A stretch of DNA of 64,000 nucleotides from Pseudoduganella dura (GTDB taxonomy: Bacteria > Pseudomonadota > Gammaproteobacteria > Burkholderiales > Burkholderiaceae_D), in NCBI RefSeq assembly GCF_009727155.1, contig NZ_WNWM01000002.1, positions 3,162,001-3,226,000 on the forward strand, in the 5' to 3' direction. Both the position numbers and the translations under genes were made by a program. This document shows, in pieces, positions 10,984 through 20,656 of the stretch. The notes under the pieces were generated by a model. That model did not search any database, was not told the origin of the DNA, and worked only from the letters and a program-made list of their open reading frames with translations. Positions within the stretch are counted from its first letter, which is position 1; each line of letters begins with the position of its first letter.

Positions 10984-12357
10984 TCAGCGCGGTACGATGA
11001 ATACGGCGCGTTCGTCGACCGACAGGCGCGCGTCGTCCAGCGCCGTCAGCCTGAACCGGATCTCGTTGGATCCGGCATGGCCGGCGCCGTGGGGAGCGCG
11101 CAGCCGGACCGGCACGGCACGCGTTTCGGTAGCGGCCAGCGTTACGACATCCTCCGTGGCGAGGGCCAGGCCGGGCAGGCCCGCGGCCGCGATCCGGTAG
11201 CGGTGCGCCCGCTCGGAAGTGTTCATGATCTGCAGCCGGTACACGTTCTCGATCGCGCCGCCGTCGACTTCGCGGCCCATCGAGCCGCGGTCGCGGATCA
11301 CGTCCATTTTCAACGGCATGCGCGTGGCCAGCGCATGGCCCAGCGCGAGCGTCGCCGCCAGCAGCGCGGCGCCATAGGCCAGCACGCGCGGGCGCAGCGC
11401 CCGTTGCAGGGGCCGCGCCGGCGCCAGGTTCGCCGCCATGGCGCGGTCGGTGCTGTAGCGGATCAGGCCGCGCGGCTGGCCGGTCCTGTCCATCACGTTG
11501 TCGCAGGCATCCACGCAGGCCGCGCAGCCGATGCACTCGTACTGCAAACCGTTGCGGATGTCGATGCCGGCCGGGCACACCTGCACGCACAGCGTGCAGT
11601 CGATGCAGGCGCCGTTCGCCGCCTTCTTGCCGCGCGGCTCGCCGCGTTGCGTGTCGTAGGTGATGATCAGCGTATCGCGGTCGAACATCGCGCTCTGGAA
11701 ACGCGCATACGGGCACATGTACCTGCACACCTGCTCGCGCAGCCAGCCGGCGTTGCCGTAGGTGGCCAGGCTGTAGAACAGCACCCAGAACCATTCCCAC
11801 GGCCCGAGGGACAGCGTGGCGATGCCGTTGCCCAGATCACGCACCGGCGTGAAGTAGCCGACGAACGTGAAACCCGTCCACAGCGCCACGGCGCCCCATG
11901 CAAGATGCTTCGCGGTGCGCTTGCCGAGCTTGCGCGGGGAGGCGCCCTGCCTGTCGAGCGCGATGCGGGCCGCGCGCGAACCTTCGATCCTGCGCTCGAT
12001 CCACAGGAAGATCGACGTGTACACCGTCTGCGGGCAGGCGAAGCCGCACCACACGCGGCCGGCCACCGCCGTCACCAGGAACAGCCCCCAGGCGCAGATC
12101 ACCAGCAGCGCGGCAAGGTAGATGAAATCCTGCGGCCACAGCACCAGGCCGAACAGGTAGAACTTGCGCGCGCCCAGGTCGAACAGCACGGCCTGGCGAC
12201 CGTTCCACGCGAGCCACGGCGTGCCGTAGTAGGCCAGCTGCGTGAGCCACACGCACAGCCAGCGCAGGCGCGCGAAGCGGCCATCCGTTTCGCGCGGATG
12301 GATCGGCTGGCGCTTTTCGTACATGCGGATCACGTGCCCGGGTCCTGGAGCGTTCAT
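10984..12357 (-). CDS. ccoG: Cytochrome c oxidase accessory protein CcoG (RdxA/FixG)
   Basis: 457 residues. Membrane helices surround two ferredoxin-type clusters, CIDCTLCVQVCP and CIGCAACVDACD, preceded by the CGFACPQ and CRYMCPYARF cysteine motifs. The C-terminus is an Ig-like periplasmic domain. CcoG-type proteins are implicated in copper reduction and delivery during cbb3 assembly. The ATG at 12357 lies three bases after the ccoP stop codon (TGA at 12365-12363), consistent with translational coupling. Confidence 0.93.
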   Translation of the reverse strand: MNAPGPGHVIRMYEKRQPIHPRETDGRFARLRWLCVWLTQLAYYGTPWLAWNGRQAVLFDLGARKFYLFGLVLWPQDFIYLAALLVICAWGLFLVTAVAGRVWCGFACPQTVYTSIFLWIERRIEGSRAARIALDRQGASPRKLGKRTAKHLAWGAVALWTGFTFVGYFTPVRDLGNGIATLSLGPWEWFWVLFYSLATYGNAGWLREQVCRYMCPYARFQSAMFDRDTLIITYDTQRGEPRGKKAANGACIDCTLCVQVCPAGIDIRNGLQYECIGCAACVDACDNVMDRTGQPRGLIRYSTDRAMAANLAPARPLQRALRPRVLAYGAALLAATLALGHALATRMPLKMDVIRDRGSMGREVDGGAIENVYRLQIMNTSERAHRYRIAAAGLPGLALATEDVVTLAATETRAVPVRLRAPHGAGHAGSNEIRFRLTALDDARLSVDERAVFIVPR

Positions 12358-12362
12358 GATGC

Positions 12363-13298
12363 TCACTTCGCCTCGTTGGACAGGCCCCACACGTAGGCGG
12401 CCAGCACATGCACCTTGCCTTCGCCGAGGAAGTCGCCGAACGCGGGCATGGTGCTGTCGCGGCCGTTGCGGATGGTTTCCATGATCGTGTCGGCGCTGCC
12501 GCCGTACAGCCAGGTCTTGTCCGCCAGGTTCGGCGCGCCGAGCGCCGGGTTGCCGGTGCCGCCGGCGCCGTGGCAGGCCAGGCAGGCGGCGAACTTGCGC
12601 TTGCCGAGCACGCTCTTGATCGGATCGGCGGCGGCGCTGCCGGAAAGGCTCAGCACATGATGCGCCACGTTCTCGACATCCTTGTCGGTACCCACCGCGG
12701 CGCCCATCGGCGGCATCACGCCGTGGCGGCCGTTCATGATCGTCTGCTTGATCGTGGCCGGGTCGCCGCCGTGCAGCCAGTCCCTGTCCGCCAGGTTCGG
12801 AAAACCCTTGTTGCCTCGCGCATCCGAGCCGTGGCATTGCGCGCAGTAGTTCAGGAACAGGCGCTCGCCCATCGCGCGCGCCTGCGGATCGGCGGCCACC
12901 GCCTTCAGGTCCTGCCGGCGGTATCGGTCGAACAGGGGGCCATACCGGCTGTCGGCGCCGGCCAGTTCTTCCTGGTAGGCAGCGGCGGACCGCCATCCGA
13001 GCCTGCCGGCATACGTGCCCAGGCCCGGGTACAGGAACAGGTAAGCCGCGGCGAACACGATCGTGATGTAGAACAGCCACATCCACCAGCGCGGCATCGG
13101 CGTGTTCAGTTCGGTCAGATCCTCGTCCCACACATGGCCTGTCGTTTCGATACCCTTGCCGGTTGGTCCGGGCGCCGCTTCGGCGGCGGTCACCCCGTGG
13201 CTCGATTGCGCCCACAGCAGCAGCGCGCAGCCGGCGATGCCCAGCACCGTCAGCAGCACGATGTAGTAATTCCAGAAACCGCTGGTGAAGTCAGACAT
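12363..13298 (-). CDS. ccoP: cbb3 cytochrome c oxidase subunit III, dihaem CcoP
   Basis: 311 residues. Two N-terminal membrane helices (about 9-30 and 70-92) are followed by two c-type haem sites, C152-AQ-C155-H156 and C239-LA-C242-H243, with distal Met ligands in the MPPM and MPAF segments. It passes electrons from soluble cytochrome c to CcoO/CcoN. The ATG overlaps the ccoQ stop by 8 bp. Confidence 0.95.
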   Translation of the reverse strand: MSDFTSGFWNYYIVLLTVLGIAGCALLLWAQSSHGVTAAEAAPGPTGKGIETTGHVWDEDLTELNTPMPRWWMWLFYITIVFAAAYLFLYPGLGTYAGRLGWRSAAAYQEELAGADSRYGPLFDRYRRQDLKAVAADPQARAMGERLFLNYCAQCHGSDARGNKGFPNLADRDWLHGGDPATIKQTIMNGRHGVMPPMGAAVGTDKDVENVAHHVLSLSGSAAADPIKSVLGKRKFAACLACHGAGGTGNPALGAPNLADKTWLYGGSADTIMETIRNGRDSTMPAFGDFLGEGKVHVLAAYVWGLSNEAK

Positions 13299-13464
13299 CG
13301 TGCCGCTCCCCGTTCCCGTCGCCGTCGAAAGGCAGTTGCGCCGCCTGCGCGAAATCGTCCCGCTTGCGCGTGGACCAGGCCCACGCCCAGATGCCGGCGA
13401 ACGTGGCGAACGAGATCACCGTCATCACGCTGCTGGCGCTGTCGAAAATGTGTTCGAGTGTCAT
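13291..13464 (-). CDS. ccoQ: cbb3 oxidase subunit CcoQ
   Basis: A 57-residue membrane protein beginning MTLEHIFDSASSV, with one transmembrane helix near residues 13-31 (VMTVISFATFAGIWAWAW) and a charged tail containing KRDDFAQAA. Small CcoQ/FixQ subunits stabilise the oxidase. It lies between ccoO (11 bp gap) and ccoP (8 bp overlap), which supports the assignment. Confidence 0.88.
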   Translation of the reverse strand: MTLEHIFDSASSVMTVISFATFAGIWAWAWSTRKRDDFAQAAQLPFDGDGNGERHDV

Positions 13465-13475
13465 GTCGGTTCCTC

Positions 13476-14090
13476 TCAATTCCTCGACCTGATCAGCGTG
13501 CCCAGGCCCTGCAGATAGGCGACCAGGGCGTCTTCTTCCGTCTTGTCCACGAGCCCGGCCGGCGCCGCGGCGATTTCGGCATCCGTGTAGCCGTCGCCGA
13601 GGCGCTGCAGCGCGCGCAGCTTCGGCGCGATGTCCTGCGGTACCAGCTTCGTCCGCGCCAGCCACGGGTAACCCGGCATGTTCGATTCGGGCACCACGTC
13701 GCGCGGGTTGCGCAGGTGAGTGCGGTGCCATTCGTCGCTGTAGCGGGCGCCCACGCGTGCCAGGTCCGGGCCGGTGCGCTTCGAGCCCCACTGGAACGGC
13801 CGGTCGAACACGAATTCGCCGGCCACCGAGTAGTGGCCGTAGCGCTCCGTCTCGGCGCGGAAAGGGCGCACCATCTGCGAGTGGCAGGCGTAGCAGCCTT
13901 CGCGCACGTAGATGTCGCGGCCCGCCAGGCGCAGCGGCGAATAGCGTGTGAGCCCGGCCACCGGCTCGGTCGTCGATTTCTGGAAGAACAGCGGCACGAT
14001 CTCCACGGCGCCGCCGACGGACACCACCAGCGTCACCAGCGCGATCAGCAGCCAGGGGTTTTTTTCGATCCACTCGTGTGTGAATTTCAT
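13476..14090 (-). CDS. ccoO: cbb3 cytochrome c oxidase subunit II, monohaem CcoO
   Basis: 204 residues with an N-terminal membrane anchor (about 12-32) and one haem c site C66-YA-C69-H70 ([13 protein letters not shown]), with the axial Met in the NMPGYPW segment. It hands electrons from CcoP to the CcoN active site. It is 10 bp downstream of ccoN. Confidence 0.95.
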   Translation of the reverse strand: MKFTHEWIEKNPWLLIALVTLVVSVGGAVEIVPLFFQKSTTEPVAGLTRYSPLRLAGRDIYVREGCYACHSQMVRPFRAETERYGHYSVAGEFVFDRPFQWGSKRTGPDLARVGARYSDEWHRTHLRNPRDVVPESNMPGYPWLARTKLVPQDIAPKLRALQRLGDGYTDAEIAAAPAGLVDKTEEDALVAYLQGLGTLIRSRN

Positions 14091-14100
14091 GTGCTCCTCC

Positions 14101-15516
14101 TCAGGCGGCCCGCAATTGCGGGATGGCAGCCACCGGCACGTCGCGGCCGCGCAGGGTCATCCAGGTGTTGAACGCCATGATCGCCATGCCGCCCAGGTAC
14201 AGCGTGCCGCCGGCGAAGCGCACCACGTAGTACGGATAGGTGGCCTTCACGCTTTCGACGAAGGTGTAGGTCAGCGTGCCGTCCGGGTTCACGGCGCGCC
14301 ACATCAGGCCCTGCATCACGCCGGCGATCCACATCGCCGCGATGTACAGCACCACGCCGATGGTGGCCACCCAGAAGTGCAGGTCGACCAGCTGCGTGCT
14401 GTACATCCTCGTGCGGCCCGCCAGGCGTGGCAGCAGGTAGTAGATCGAACCCATCGTGATGAAGCCCACCCAGCCCAGCGCGCCGCCGTGCACGTGGGCG
14501 ATGCCCCAGTCCGTGTAGTGCGACAGCGCGTTGATCGTCTTGATCGACATCATCGGGCCCTCGAACGTCGCCATGCCATAGAACGACAGCGAGACGATCA
14601 TGAACTTCAGGATCGGGTCGGTGCGCAGCTTGTGCCACGCGCCGGCCAGCGTCATGATCCCGTTGATCATGCCGCCCCATGAAGGCGCCAGCAGGATCAG
14701 CGAGAACACCATGCCAAGCGACTGGGTCCAGTCGGGCAGCGCGGTGTAGTGCAGGTGGTGCGGGCCGGCCCACATGTAGGTGAAGATCAGCGCCCAGAAG
14801 TGCACGATCGACAGGCGGTACGAGTACACCGGGCGACCGGCCTGCTTCGGGATGAAGTAGTACACCATGCCCAGGTAGCCGGCGGTGAGGATGAAACCCA
14901 CCGCGTTATGGCCGTACCACCACTGGATCATCGCGTCCTGCACGCCGGTGTACATCGAATACGATTTCGTCGGCGATGCCGGCATCGCCATGCCGTTCAC
15001 CACGTGCAGCAGCGTGACGGCCAGGATGTAGCCGCCGAAGAACCAGTTGGCCACGTAGATGTGCCTGACTTTCCGCTTGACGATGGTGCCGAAGAACACC
15101 ACGGCGTAGGCGACCCACACCACCGCGATGAGGATCGCGATCGGCCATTCCAGTTCCGCGTATTCCTTGCCGCGGGTGAGACCCATCGGCAGCGTGACCA
15201 CGGCCGAGACGATCACCGCCTGCCAGCCCCAGAACGTGAACGCGGCCAGCCGGTCGGAGAACAGCCGCACCTGGCAGGTACGCTGCACCACGTAGTACGA
15301 CGTGGCGAACAGGCCCGAGATACCGAACGCGAAGATCACGCCGTTCGTGTGCAGCGGACGCAGGCGGCCATACGTCAGCCACGGCACATCGAAATTCAGC
15401 GCGGGCCAGGCCAGCTGCGCGGCGATGATCACACCCACCAGCATGCCGACGACGCCCCACACCACCGTCGCGATCGCGAACTGCTTCACGACCTTGTCGT
15501 TATAGTTTTGTTCCAA
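14101..15516 (-). CDS. ccoN: cbb3 cytochrome c oxidase subunit I CcoN
   Basis: 471 residues, a haem-copper oxidase catalytic subunit with about twelve hydrophobic helices. Histidine-rich segments include the [10 protein letters not shown] helix (active-site His/Tyr region), the [13 protein letters not shown] loop (Cu(B) ligands) and the [10 protein letters not shown] helix. It reduces O2 to water with high affinity and pumps protons. It is the first gene of ccoNOQPGH, and an FNR box lies 66 bp upstream of the start codon. Confidence 0.95.
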   Translation of the reverse strand: MEQNYNDKVVKQFAIATVVWGVVGMLVGVIIAAQLAWPALNFDVPWLTYGRLRPLHTNGVIFAFGISGLFATSYYVVQRTCQVRLFSDRLAAFTFWGWQAVIVSAVVTLPMGLTRGKEYAELEWPIAILIAVVWVAYAVVFFGTIVKRKVRHIYVANWFFGGYILAVTLLHVVNGMAMPASPTKSYSMYTGVQDAMIQWWYGHNAVGFILTAGYLGMVYYFIPKQAGRPVYSYRLSIVHFWALIFTYMWAGPHHLHYTALPDWTQSLGMVFSLILLAPSWGGMINGIMTLAGAWHKLRTDPILKFMIVSLSFYGMATFEGPMMSIKTINALSHYTDWGIAHVHGGALGWVGFITMGSIYYLLPRLAGRTRMYSTQLVDLHFWVATIGVVLYIAAMWIAGVMQGLMWRAVNPDGTLTYTFVESVKATYPYYVVRFAGGTLYLGGMAIMAFNTWMTLRGRDVPVAAIPQLRAA

Positions 15517-15553
15517 TTGAACACCCCCGGGTAGTGGTCTTGATATGCCCGAG

Positions 15554-15595
15554 AGGTTACGCAGCGGAGGTCTTAAAAACTTTGACCTAAGTCAA
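15554..15595 (-). promoter_or_regulatory. FNR box and -10 hexamer of the ccoNOQPGH promoter
   Basis: TTGAC-CTAA-GTCAA at 15582-15595 is a perfect dyad matching the FNR/ANR consensus TTGAT-N4-ATCAA with one symmetric change. A TAACCT hexamer at 15559-15554 on the minus strand is centred 32 bp from the box centre, exactly the class II arrangement (box at -41.5). Expression of the oxidase would be switched on at low oxygen. Confidence 0.85.
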
Positions 15596-15690
15596 AATTG
15601 ACCAAACGCACTATCCAGCGTTGCAGGGTCTCCCCGACCGCCAAACGGCGCGGTGGAACAGTTGCCAAAAATCGGGGACTGGAAGGAGTA

Positions 15691-15749
15691 ATGGCATGCA
15701 TGCCATCACCGCTTGGCAGGCGCGGAGCATGCTCCGCGAAATCCCTGCC
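15691..15749. repeat. Nested palindromes in the ccoS-ccoN intergenic region
   Basis: A 16-bp palindrome (15691-15706, ATGGCATG-CATGCCAT) is followed by an 18-bp palindrome (15721-15738, CGCGGAGCA-TGCTCCGCG). The latter is flanked by further complementary arms GGCAGG (15715-15720) and CCTGCC (15744-15749). The 296-bp space between ccoS and ccoN holds no gene. The hairpin may end the ccoI-ccoS transcript although no U-run follows. Confidence 0.6.
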
Positions 15750-15812
15750 GCGCCCCCGGTGTTGCCCGGTGTCGTTTTGCGACCAGCTCAGCAGTCGTTG
15801 GGGCGAGGTGGT

Positions 15813-15953
15813 TCAGTCGTCGTCCTGCAGGATGCGCAGGGCGGGGCCTTCGAGGTCGTCGAACTGGCCGTCGTCGGCGGCCTTGAAGAACAGCCACAGC
15901 GCGCCGAACACGAGCGCGACGCTGAGCGGGACCAGCAGGTAAAGGGATTCCAT
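15813..15953 (-). CDS. ccoS: cbb3 oxidase assembly protein CcoS
   Basis: 46 residues beginning MESLYLLVPLSVALVF, with a single membrane helix and the acidic segment FDDLEGPALRIL that is diagnostic of CcoS. CcoS is needed for cofactor insertion into cbb3 oxidase. It starts 8 bp after the ccoI stop. Confidence 0.9.
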   Translation of the reverse strand: MESLYLLVPLSVALVFGALWLFFKAADDGQFDDLEGPALRILQDDD

Positions 15954-15961
15954 CGCCGTGC

Positions 15962-18382
15962 CTAGTGCCGGCGCAGCCGCAGCGCGTTGAGGATCACCAG
16001 CGCGGAGCTGGCGGCCATGCCGGCGCCGGAGAGCATCGGGCCCAGCAGCCCGAAGGCGGCGGCGGGGATCGCGACCGCGTTGTACACGGTGGCCCAGGCG
16101 AGATTCTGCCGGATCACGCGCATCGTCGCGCCCGCGGCGATGGCGGCGTCGGCCACGAGGGCGAGCCGGCCGTGCAGCAGTACCGTGTCCGCGTGCACCT
16201 GCGCCAGCGCGGCGCCGGTGCCCATCGCGAACGACACGTCGGCGGCGGACAGAACCGCCGCGTCGTTGATGCCGTCGCCGACCATGGCGACGATGGCGCC
16301 CTTCTGCTGCAGCCGCTGCACGTATTCGAGCTTGCGTGCCGGCAGGCAGTCGCCGATCGCCTTGACGATGCCGAGTTGCGCGGCCACCGCGTCGGCCAGC
16401 ACCTGCCGGTCGCCGGACAGCAGCAGCACCTGTTTGCCCAGCGCGCGGAAGTGGTCGACCGTTGCCTGCGCATCGGGGCGCAGCGCATCGGTGACGGTGA
16501 AGCACGCCAGCCACCGGCCTGCGGTGCCGAGATAAACGGCCGTGCCGTCGGGCAGCGCGGGCGGCGCGTCGGTGCCCGCCAGGCCGGCGACGAACGCGGC
16601 GTTGCCGAGGCGGTAGCACCGTCCCTGCACCGTGCCTTCGAGCCCCTGTCCGGCATGTTCCGACACGTCCGCCGCATGCCAGCCGTGCAGCTGCGGCTGT
16701 TCCTCGTTCAGCGCCGCGATCGCACGGCCCAGCGGATGCAGGCTGCCATGCTCGAGTGCCGCGGCGATGGCGATGCAGGCTTCGCGGTGGGCTTCGCCAT
16801 GCACCTGCACCGACTGCACCGTGGGGCGCCCGGCGGTCAGCGTGCCGGTCTTGTCGAACACCACGTGCGTGGCGCGGTGCAGCGTCTCCAGCACGTGCGG
16901 CTGCATCACCAGCACGCCCCTGCCCAACAGCGCATCGGTGGCCGCGGCCAGTGCCGACGGCGTGGCCAGCGACAGCGCGCACGGGCACGACACGACCAGC
17001 ACCGCGATCGCCACCGGCCATGCACGGGCCGGGTCGACGACATGCCACGCGGCGAACGCCAGCAAGGCGAACAGCAGCAGCGCCACCGTGAAACGCGAGG
17101 CAACGCGGTCGGCCCATTGCGCGATGCGGGGTTTTGCACTGCCTGCCGCCTCGACAAGTTTCAGCAGGCCGGACAGCGTGCTCTCCGCCACCGGTTTCGC
17201 CACGCGCAGCACGACGGCGGGGCCGGCGTTGACCGCGCCGCCCGGCACCGGTTCGCCCGGTCCGCGCGGCTGCGGTGCCGATTCGCCGGTCAGCAAGGCC
17301 AGGTCGATGCACGTGCGACCCTCGGCAATGACGCCATCGGCCGCGAACGCTTCGCCGGTGCGCACGAACACGTGGTCGCCCGGCACCAGCGTGGCGGCAC
17401 TGACGACGGCGGTCTTGCCGCTGGCCGGCCAGTTGGGGAAGCGCGTGGCCGAAGCGGGCAAGGCATGGCGCATCCGCTCCAGCGCGCCGGCCGCCTTGCG
17501 CCGCGCATGCAGTTCCAGCCAGCGGCTTGCCAGCAGCAGGAACACGAACATCGTCACGGAATCGAAGTACACGTCGCCGCTGCCGCGTACCGTGGCCGCC
17601 ACGCTGCCGCCGAATGCCGCGGCGATGCCGAGCGCCACCGGCACATCCATGCCGGGTGCGCGGGCGCGCAGGCTCGTCCATGCGCCCCTGAAGAACGGCT
17701 GGGCGGAATAGACCACGGCGGGAATCGTCAGCAGCAGGCTCGCCCAGCGCATCAGCGCGGCCATGTCCGCATCGAGCGTGCCGTCGCCGGCCAGGTAGGC
17801 GGGGGCGACATACATCATCACCTGCATCATCGACAGGCCGGCCACGAACAGCTGGCGGCCCAGCGTGCGGCCGGCCTTGCTCAACTGTTCCTCGTGACGC
17901 GCGGCGTCGTATGGCCAGGCGGTGTAGCCGATCGTGCGCATTGCCTGCAGGATGGCGGAGATCTGCACATCGCCGGAATGCCAGCGCACCGTCAGCCGCT
18001 CGGTCGCGACGTTCAGGCTGGCGATGGCAACGCCGGGCAACGCGAGCAGGCGCCGCTCGATCAGCCACACGCATGCCGCGCAGCGGATGTCCTCGACCAG
18101 CAGCACCGCTTCCTTCTCGCTACCGTCTCCGATGAAACGCGGGTCGGCGTCGTACAGCCGCAGTTCGGGCGGCACGAGGTCCGCATCGTCCGCCGTGGCG
18201 GCGAAACCGGTACGTCCGGTGTAGTAGCTTTCCTGGCCGATGTCGACGATCGTTTGCGCCACGGCCGCGCAGCCGGGGCAGCACAGGTCGCGCGGCGCGC
18301 CGCCGATCGTCACGTGCCATGCGAAGCCGTCGGGTACGGGCAGCCCGCAATGGAAACACTGCGGTTTCGGCACGGCGCTCAT
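15962..18382 (-). CDS. ccoI: Copper-translocating P-type ATPase CcoI/FixI
   Basis: 806 residues. The N-terminus has paired-cysteine metal motifs (CFHCG, CCPGC) and an HMA-like domain with CAACV. Membrane helices follow, with the CPx motif SCPCALSLATP, the phosphorylation site DKTGTLT and the MVGDGINDAAVL hinge. CcoI-type ATPases export Cu(I) for insertion into CcoN. The ATG at 18382 overlaps the stop of the SafE-like gene (ATGA), showing translational coupling. Confidence 0.95.
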   Translation of the reverse strand: MSAVPKPQCFHCGLPVPDGFAWHVTIGGAPRDLCCPGCAAVAQTIVDIGQESYYTGRTGFAATADDADLVPPELRLYDADPRFIGDGSEKEAVLLVEDIRCAACVWLIERRLLALPGVAIASLNVATERLTVRWHSGDVQISAILQAMRTIGYTAWPYDAARHEEQLSKAGRTLGRQLFVAGLSMMQVMMYVAPAYLAGDGTLDADMAALMRWASLLLTIPAVVYSAQPFFRGAWTSLRARAPGMDVPVALGIAAAFGGSVAATVRGSGDVYFDSVTMFVFLLLASRWLELHARRKAAGALERMRHALPASATRFPNWPASGKTAVVSAATLVPGDHVFVRTGEAFAADGVIAEGRTCIDLALLTGESAPQPRGPGEPVPGGAVNAGPAVVLRVAKPVAESTLSGLLKLVEAAGSAKPRIAQWADRVASRFTVALLLFALLAFAAWHVVDPARAWPVAIAVLVVSCPCALSLATPSALAAATDALLGRGVLVMQPHVLETLHRATHVVFDKTGTLTAGRPTVQSVQVHGEAHREACIAIAAALEHGSLHPLGRAIAALNEEQPQLHGWHAADVSEHAGQGLEGTVQGRCYRLGNAAFVAGLAGTDAPPALPDGTAVYLGTAGRWLACFTVTDALRPDAQATVDHFRALGKQVLLLSGDRQVLADAVAAQLGIVKAIGDCLPARKLEYVQRLQQKGAIVAMVGDGINDAAVLSAADVSFAMGTGAALAQVHADTVLLHGRLALVADAAIAAGATMRVIRQNLAWATVYNAVAIPAAAFGLLGPMLSGAGMAASSALVILNALRLRRH

Positions 18383-19188
18383 GGCGGCACCGCCAGGCAC
18401 AGCGCATCGAGCCAGCCGTGCGACAGGCCGGATGCGTGGCGAACCAGGCCCAGCACGCCGAAGCACAGTACCAGCACGCCGCAACCGGCACGCACCGCCG
18501 GCCGCTGCATCGCCTGGCGCAGCCGTGCCCCGGCCACGCCGAGCGCCAGCAGCATCGGCAGCGTGCCCGCGCCGAAGGCCAGCATGGTCGCCGCGCCGCC
18601 GGCCGCGGAGCCGGACAGCAGCGCCGCCAGCAGCACGCTGTACACCATGCCGCACGGTACCCAGCCCCACAGCGCACCCAGTGCGAACGACTTCGCCGGC
18701 GAATCGGCCGGCAGCAGGTAGCGCATGGCCGGCAGCAGCCGGCGCCACAGCAGGTTGCCGGCCGCTTCCACGCGCGCGAGGCCATGCCAGGCATCCATCA
18801 GGTACAGGCCCAGTGCGACCAGCATCGTATTGGCCAGCAGGTACGCCACGCCTTGCCAGTGCGATGCGAGCGCCAGCGTGCCGGCACCGTCCGCCAGTCC
18901 GCCGGCCAGCGCGCCGGCCAGCATGTAGCTGCCGATGCGGCCGGCGTTATGGATTGCCAGATGTGGCAACTGCCGCGGCAACATGGCCGTCCACGCGCGC
19001 ATCGCGCCGCCGGACGCGGTGCCCGCCGCCGGCGTCGGCGTGGCCTGAGCGATCGGAATCGTGCGCCGCGGCGCGGCCGCAGCCGGCACGCCGCTCAGCG
19101 CACCGGCGATACCGCCGCACATGCCGACGCAGTGCACGCTGCCGGCCAGGCCCACGGCGAACACGGGCAGCAGGTTCAAACCGTCCAT
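18379..19188 (-). CDS. Sulfite exporter TauE/SafE family protein (cytochrome biogenesis neighbour)
   Basis: 269 residues, about six hydrophobic helices, starting with the SVHCVGMCGGI Cys/His motif typical of the SafE/DsbD-like family found next to ccoI. Proteins in this position have been proposed to handle copper or thiols for oxidase assembly; the anion-export name is only a family label. It is coupled to ccoI by a 4-bp overlap and lies 23 bp downstream of hemN. Confidence 0.85.
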   Translation of the reverse strand: MDGLNLLPVFAVGLAGSVHCVGMCGGIAGALSGVPAAAAPRRTIPIAQATPTPAAGTASGGAMRAWTAMLPRQLPHLAIHNAGRIGSYMLAGALAGGLADGAGTLALASHWQGVAYLLANTMLVALGLYLMDAWHGLARVEAAGNLLWRRLLPAMRYLLPADSPAKSFALGALWGWVPCGMVYSVLLAALLSGSAAGGAATMLAFGAGTLPMLLALGVAGARLRQAMQRPAVRAGCGVLVLCFGVLGLVRHASGLSHGWLDALCLAVPP

Positions 19189-19211
19189 GGCGGTCTTTCC
19201 GGATTCATCGT

Positions 19212-20639
19212 TCAGATGGTGCGCGAGTAGCGCAGCGGTTGCATGGCCGCCGGTGCGGCCGGGGCCTGCAGCCGTGCCTGGCGCAGATGACGGTCGAACA
19301 CCATGCAGATGTTCCGGATCAGCAGGCGGCCCTTCGGCGTGACCGAGATCCAGTCATCCTCGAACGTCACGAGGCCGTCCGCCACGAAACCCTGCAGCTC
19401 CCGCAGCTCGGGCGCGAAATACTCGCGGAACGGCACCGCCATGCCCTGCGCGACGGAGGCCACCGACAATTCGAAATTGCACATCAGCCGCCCGATCACG
19501 AGGCGCCGCAGCAGGTCGTCGCTGTCGAGGCGGTGGCCGCGCGCGATCGGCAGCTTGCCGGCATCGAGCCGGGCGTAGTAGCCGTCCAGCGTCTTTTCGT
19601 TCTGGCTGTAGGTGCCGTTGACGGCGCTGATGGCCGAGACGCCGCAGGCCACCAGGTCCATCTCCGCATGGGTCGAATAGCCCTGGAAATTGCGGTGCAG
19701 GCGGCCATGGCGCTGGGCCACGGCGAGATCGTCTTCCGGCTTGGCGAAATGGTCCATGCCGATGTAGAGGTAGCCGGCGGCGGCCAGGCGGCTGATGCAC
19801 AGGGCCAGCATGTCGAGCCTGGCGGCCGGCGCGGGCAGGTCGTCGTCGGCGATCCTGCGCTGCGGCTTGAACAGGTGCGGCATGTGCGCGTAGTTGTACA
19901 GCGCGATGCGGTCCGGGTTTGCCAGGATGACCTTCGACAGCGTGGCCTCCATGGTCTGCATCGACTGCTTCGGCAGGCCGTAGATCAGGTCCACGCCGAT
20001 CGAGCGGAAGCCGGCATCGCGGGCGGCGTTCATCACCGCCATCGTCTCGCCGTAGGGCTGGATGCGGTTGACGGCCTTTTGCACGTCCGGATCGAAATCC
20101 TGCACGCCCAGGCTGGCGCGGTTGAAGCCCTGGCTGCGCAGCGACCGCATGCGTTGCGGATCGACCGTGCGCGGATCGATCTCGATCGAGTATTCGCCCT
20201 CGTGGTCCGGCGCGAACTCGAAGTGGCGGCGCAGGTGCGCCATCAGCTCCGCCATCTGCCGGTCGGAGAAATACGTGGGCGTGCCGCCGCCGAAGTGCAG
20301 CTGCTCCACGCGGTTCATGCCGGCGAACAGCTTGCCCTGCATGGCCGTTTCCTGCTTCAGGTAGCCGAGATAGGTGGCCGCCTTCGAACGGTCCTTCGTG
20401 ACGATCTTGTTGCAGGCGCAGTAGTAGCACAGCCGGTCGCAGAACGGCACGTGCAGGTACAGCGACAGTGGCCGGCGGCCGCCGCGCAGCGTCAGTCCGG
20501 CCAGCGCTTCGAGGAAATCGCCGTAGCCGAAAGCGGGCGTGAAGCGGTCGGCGGTGGGATAGGAAGTGTAGCGCGGGCCGGACATCGACAGCTTGCCGAT
20601 GATGTCCCCATCGAACTGCACGGACGGCATGGTGTTCAT
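19212..20639 (-). CDS. hemN: Oxygen-independent coproporphyrinogen III dehydrogenase
   Basis: 475 residues, a radical SAM enzyme. The cluster motif C67-xxx-C71-xx-C74 with an extra C76 is in FCDRLCYYCAC, and a GGGTPTY SAM-binding segment follows. It converts coproporphyrinogen III to protoporphyrinogen IX without O2, supplying haem when the aerobic HemF is inactive. It is 17 bp downstream of the chemoreceptor gene and so probably under the same FNR box. Confidence 0.95.
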   Translation of the reverse strand: MNTMPSVQFDGDIIGKLSMSGPRYTSYPTADRFTPAFGYGDFLEALAGLTLRGGRRPLSLYLHVPFCDRLCYYCACNKIVTKDRSKAATYLGYLKQETAMQGKLFAGMNRVEQLHFGGGTPTYFSDRQMAELMAHLRRHFEFAPDHEGEYSIEIDPRTVDPQRMRSLRSQGFNRASLGVQDFDPDVQKAVNRIQPYGETMAVMNAARDAGFRSIGVDLIYGLPKQSMQTMEATLSKVILANPDRIALYNYAHMPHLFKPQRRIADDDLPAPAARLDMLALCISRLAAAGYLYIGMDHFAKPEDDLAVAQRHGRLHRNFQGYSTHAEMDLVACGVSAISAVNGTYSQNEKTLDGYYARLDAGKLPIARGHRLDSDDLLRRLVIGRLMCNFELSVASVAQGMAVPFREYFAPELRELQGFVADGLVTFEDDWISVTPKGRLLIRNICMVFDRHLRQARLQAPAAPAAMQPLRYSRTI

Positions 20640-20656
20640 GATGTTTTCCCGTAAGG

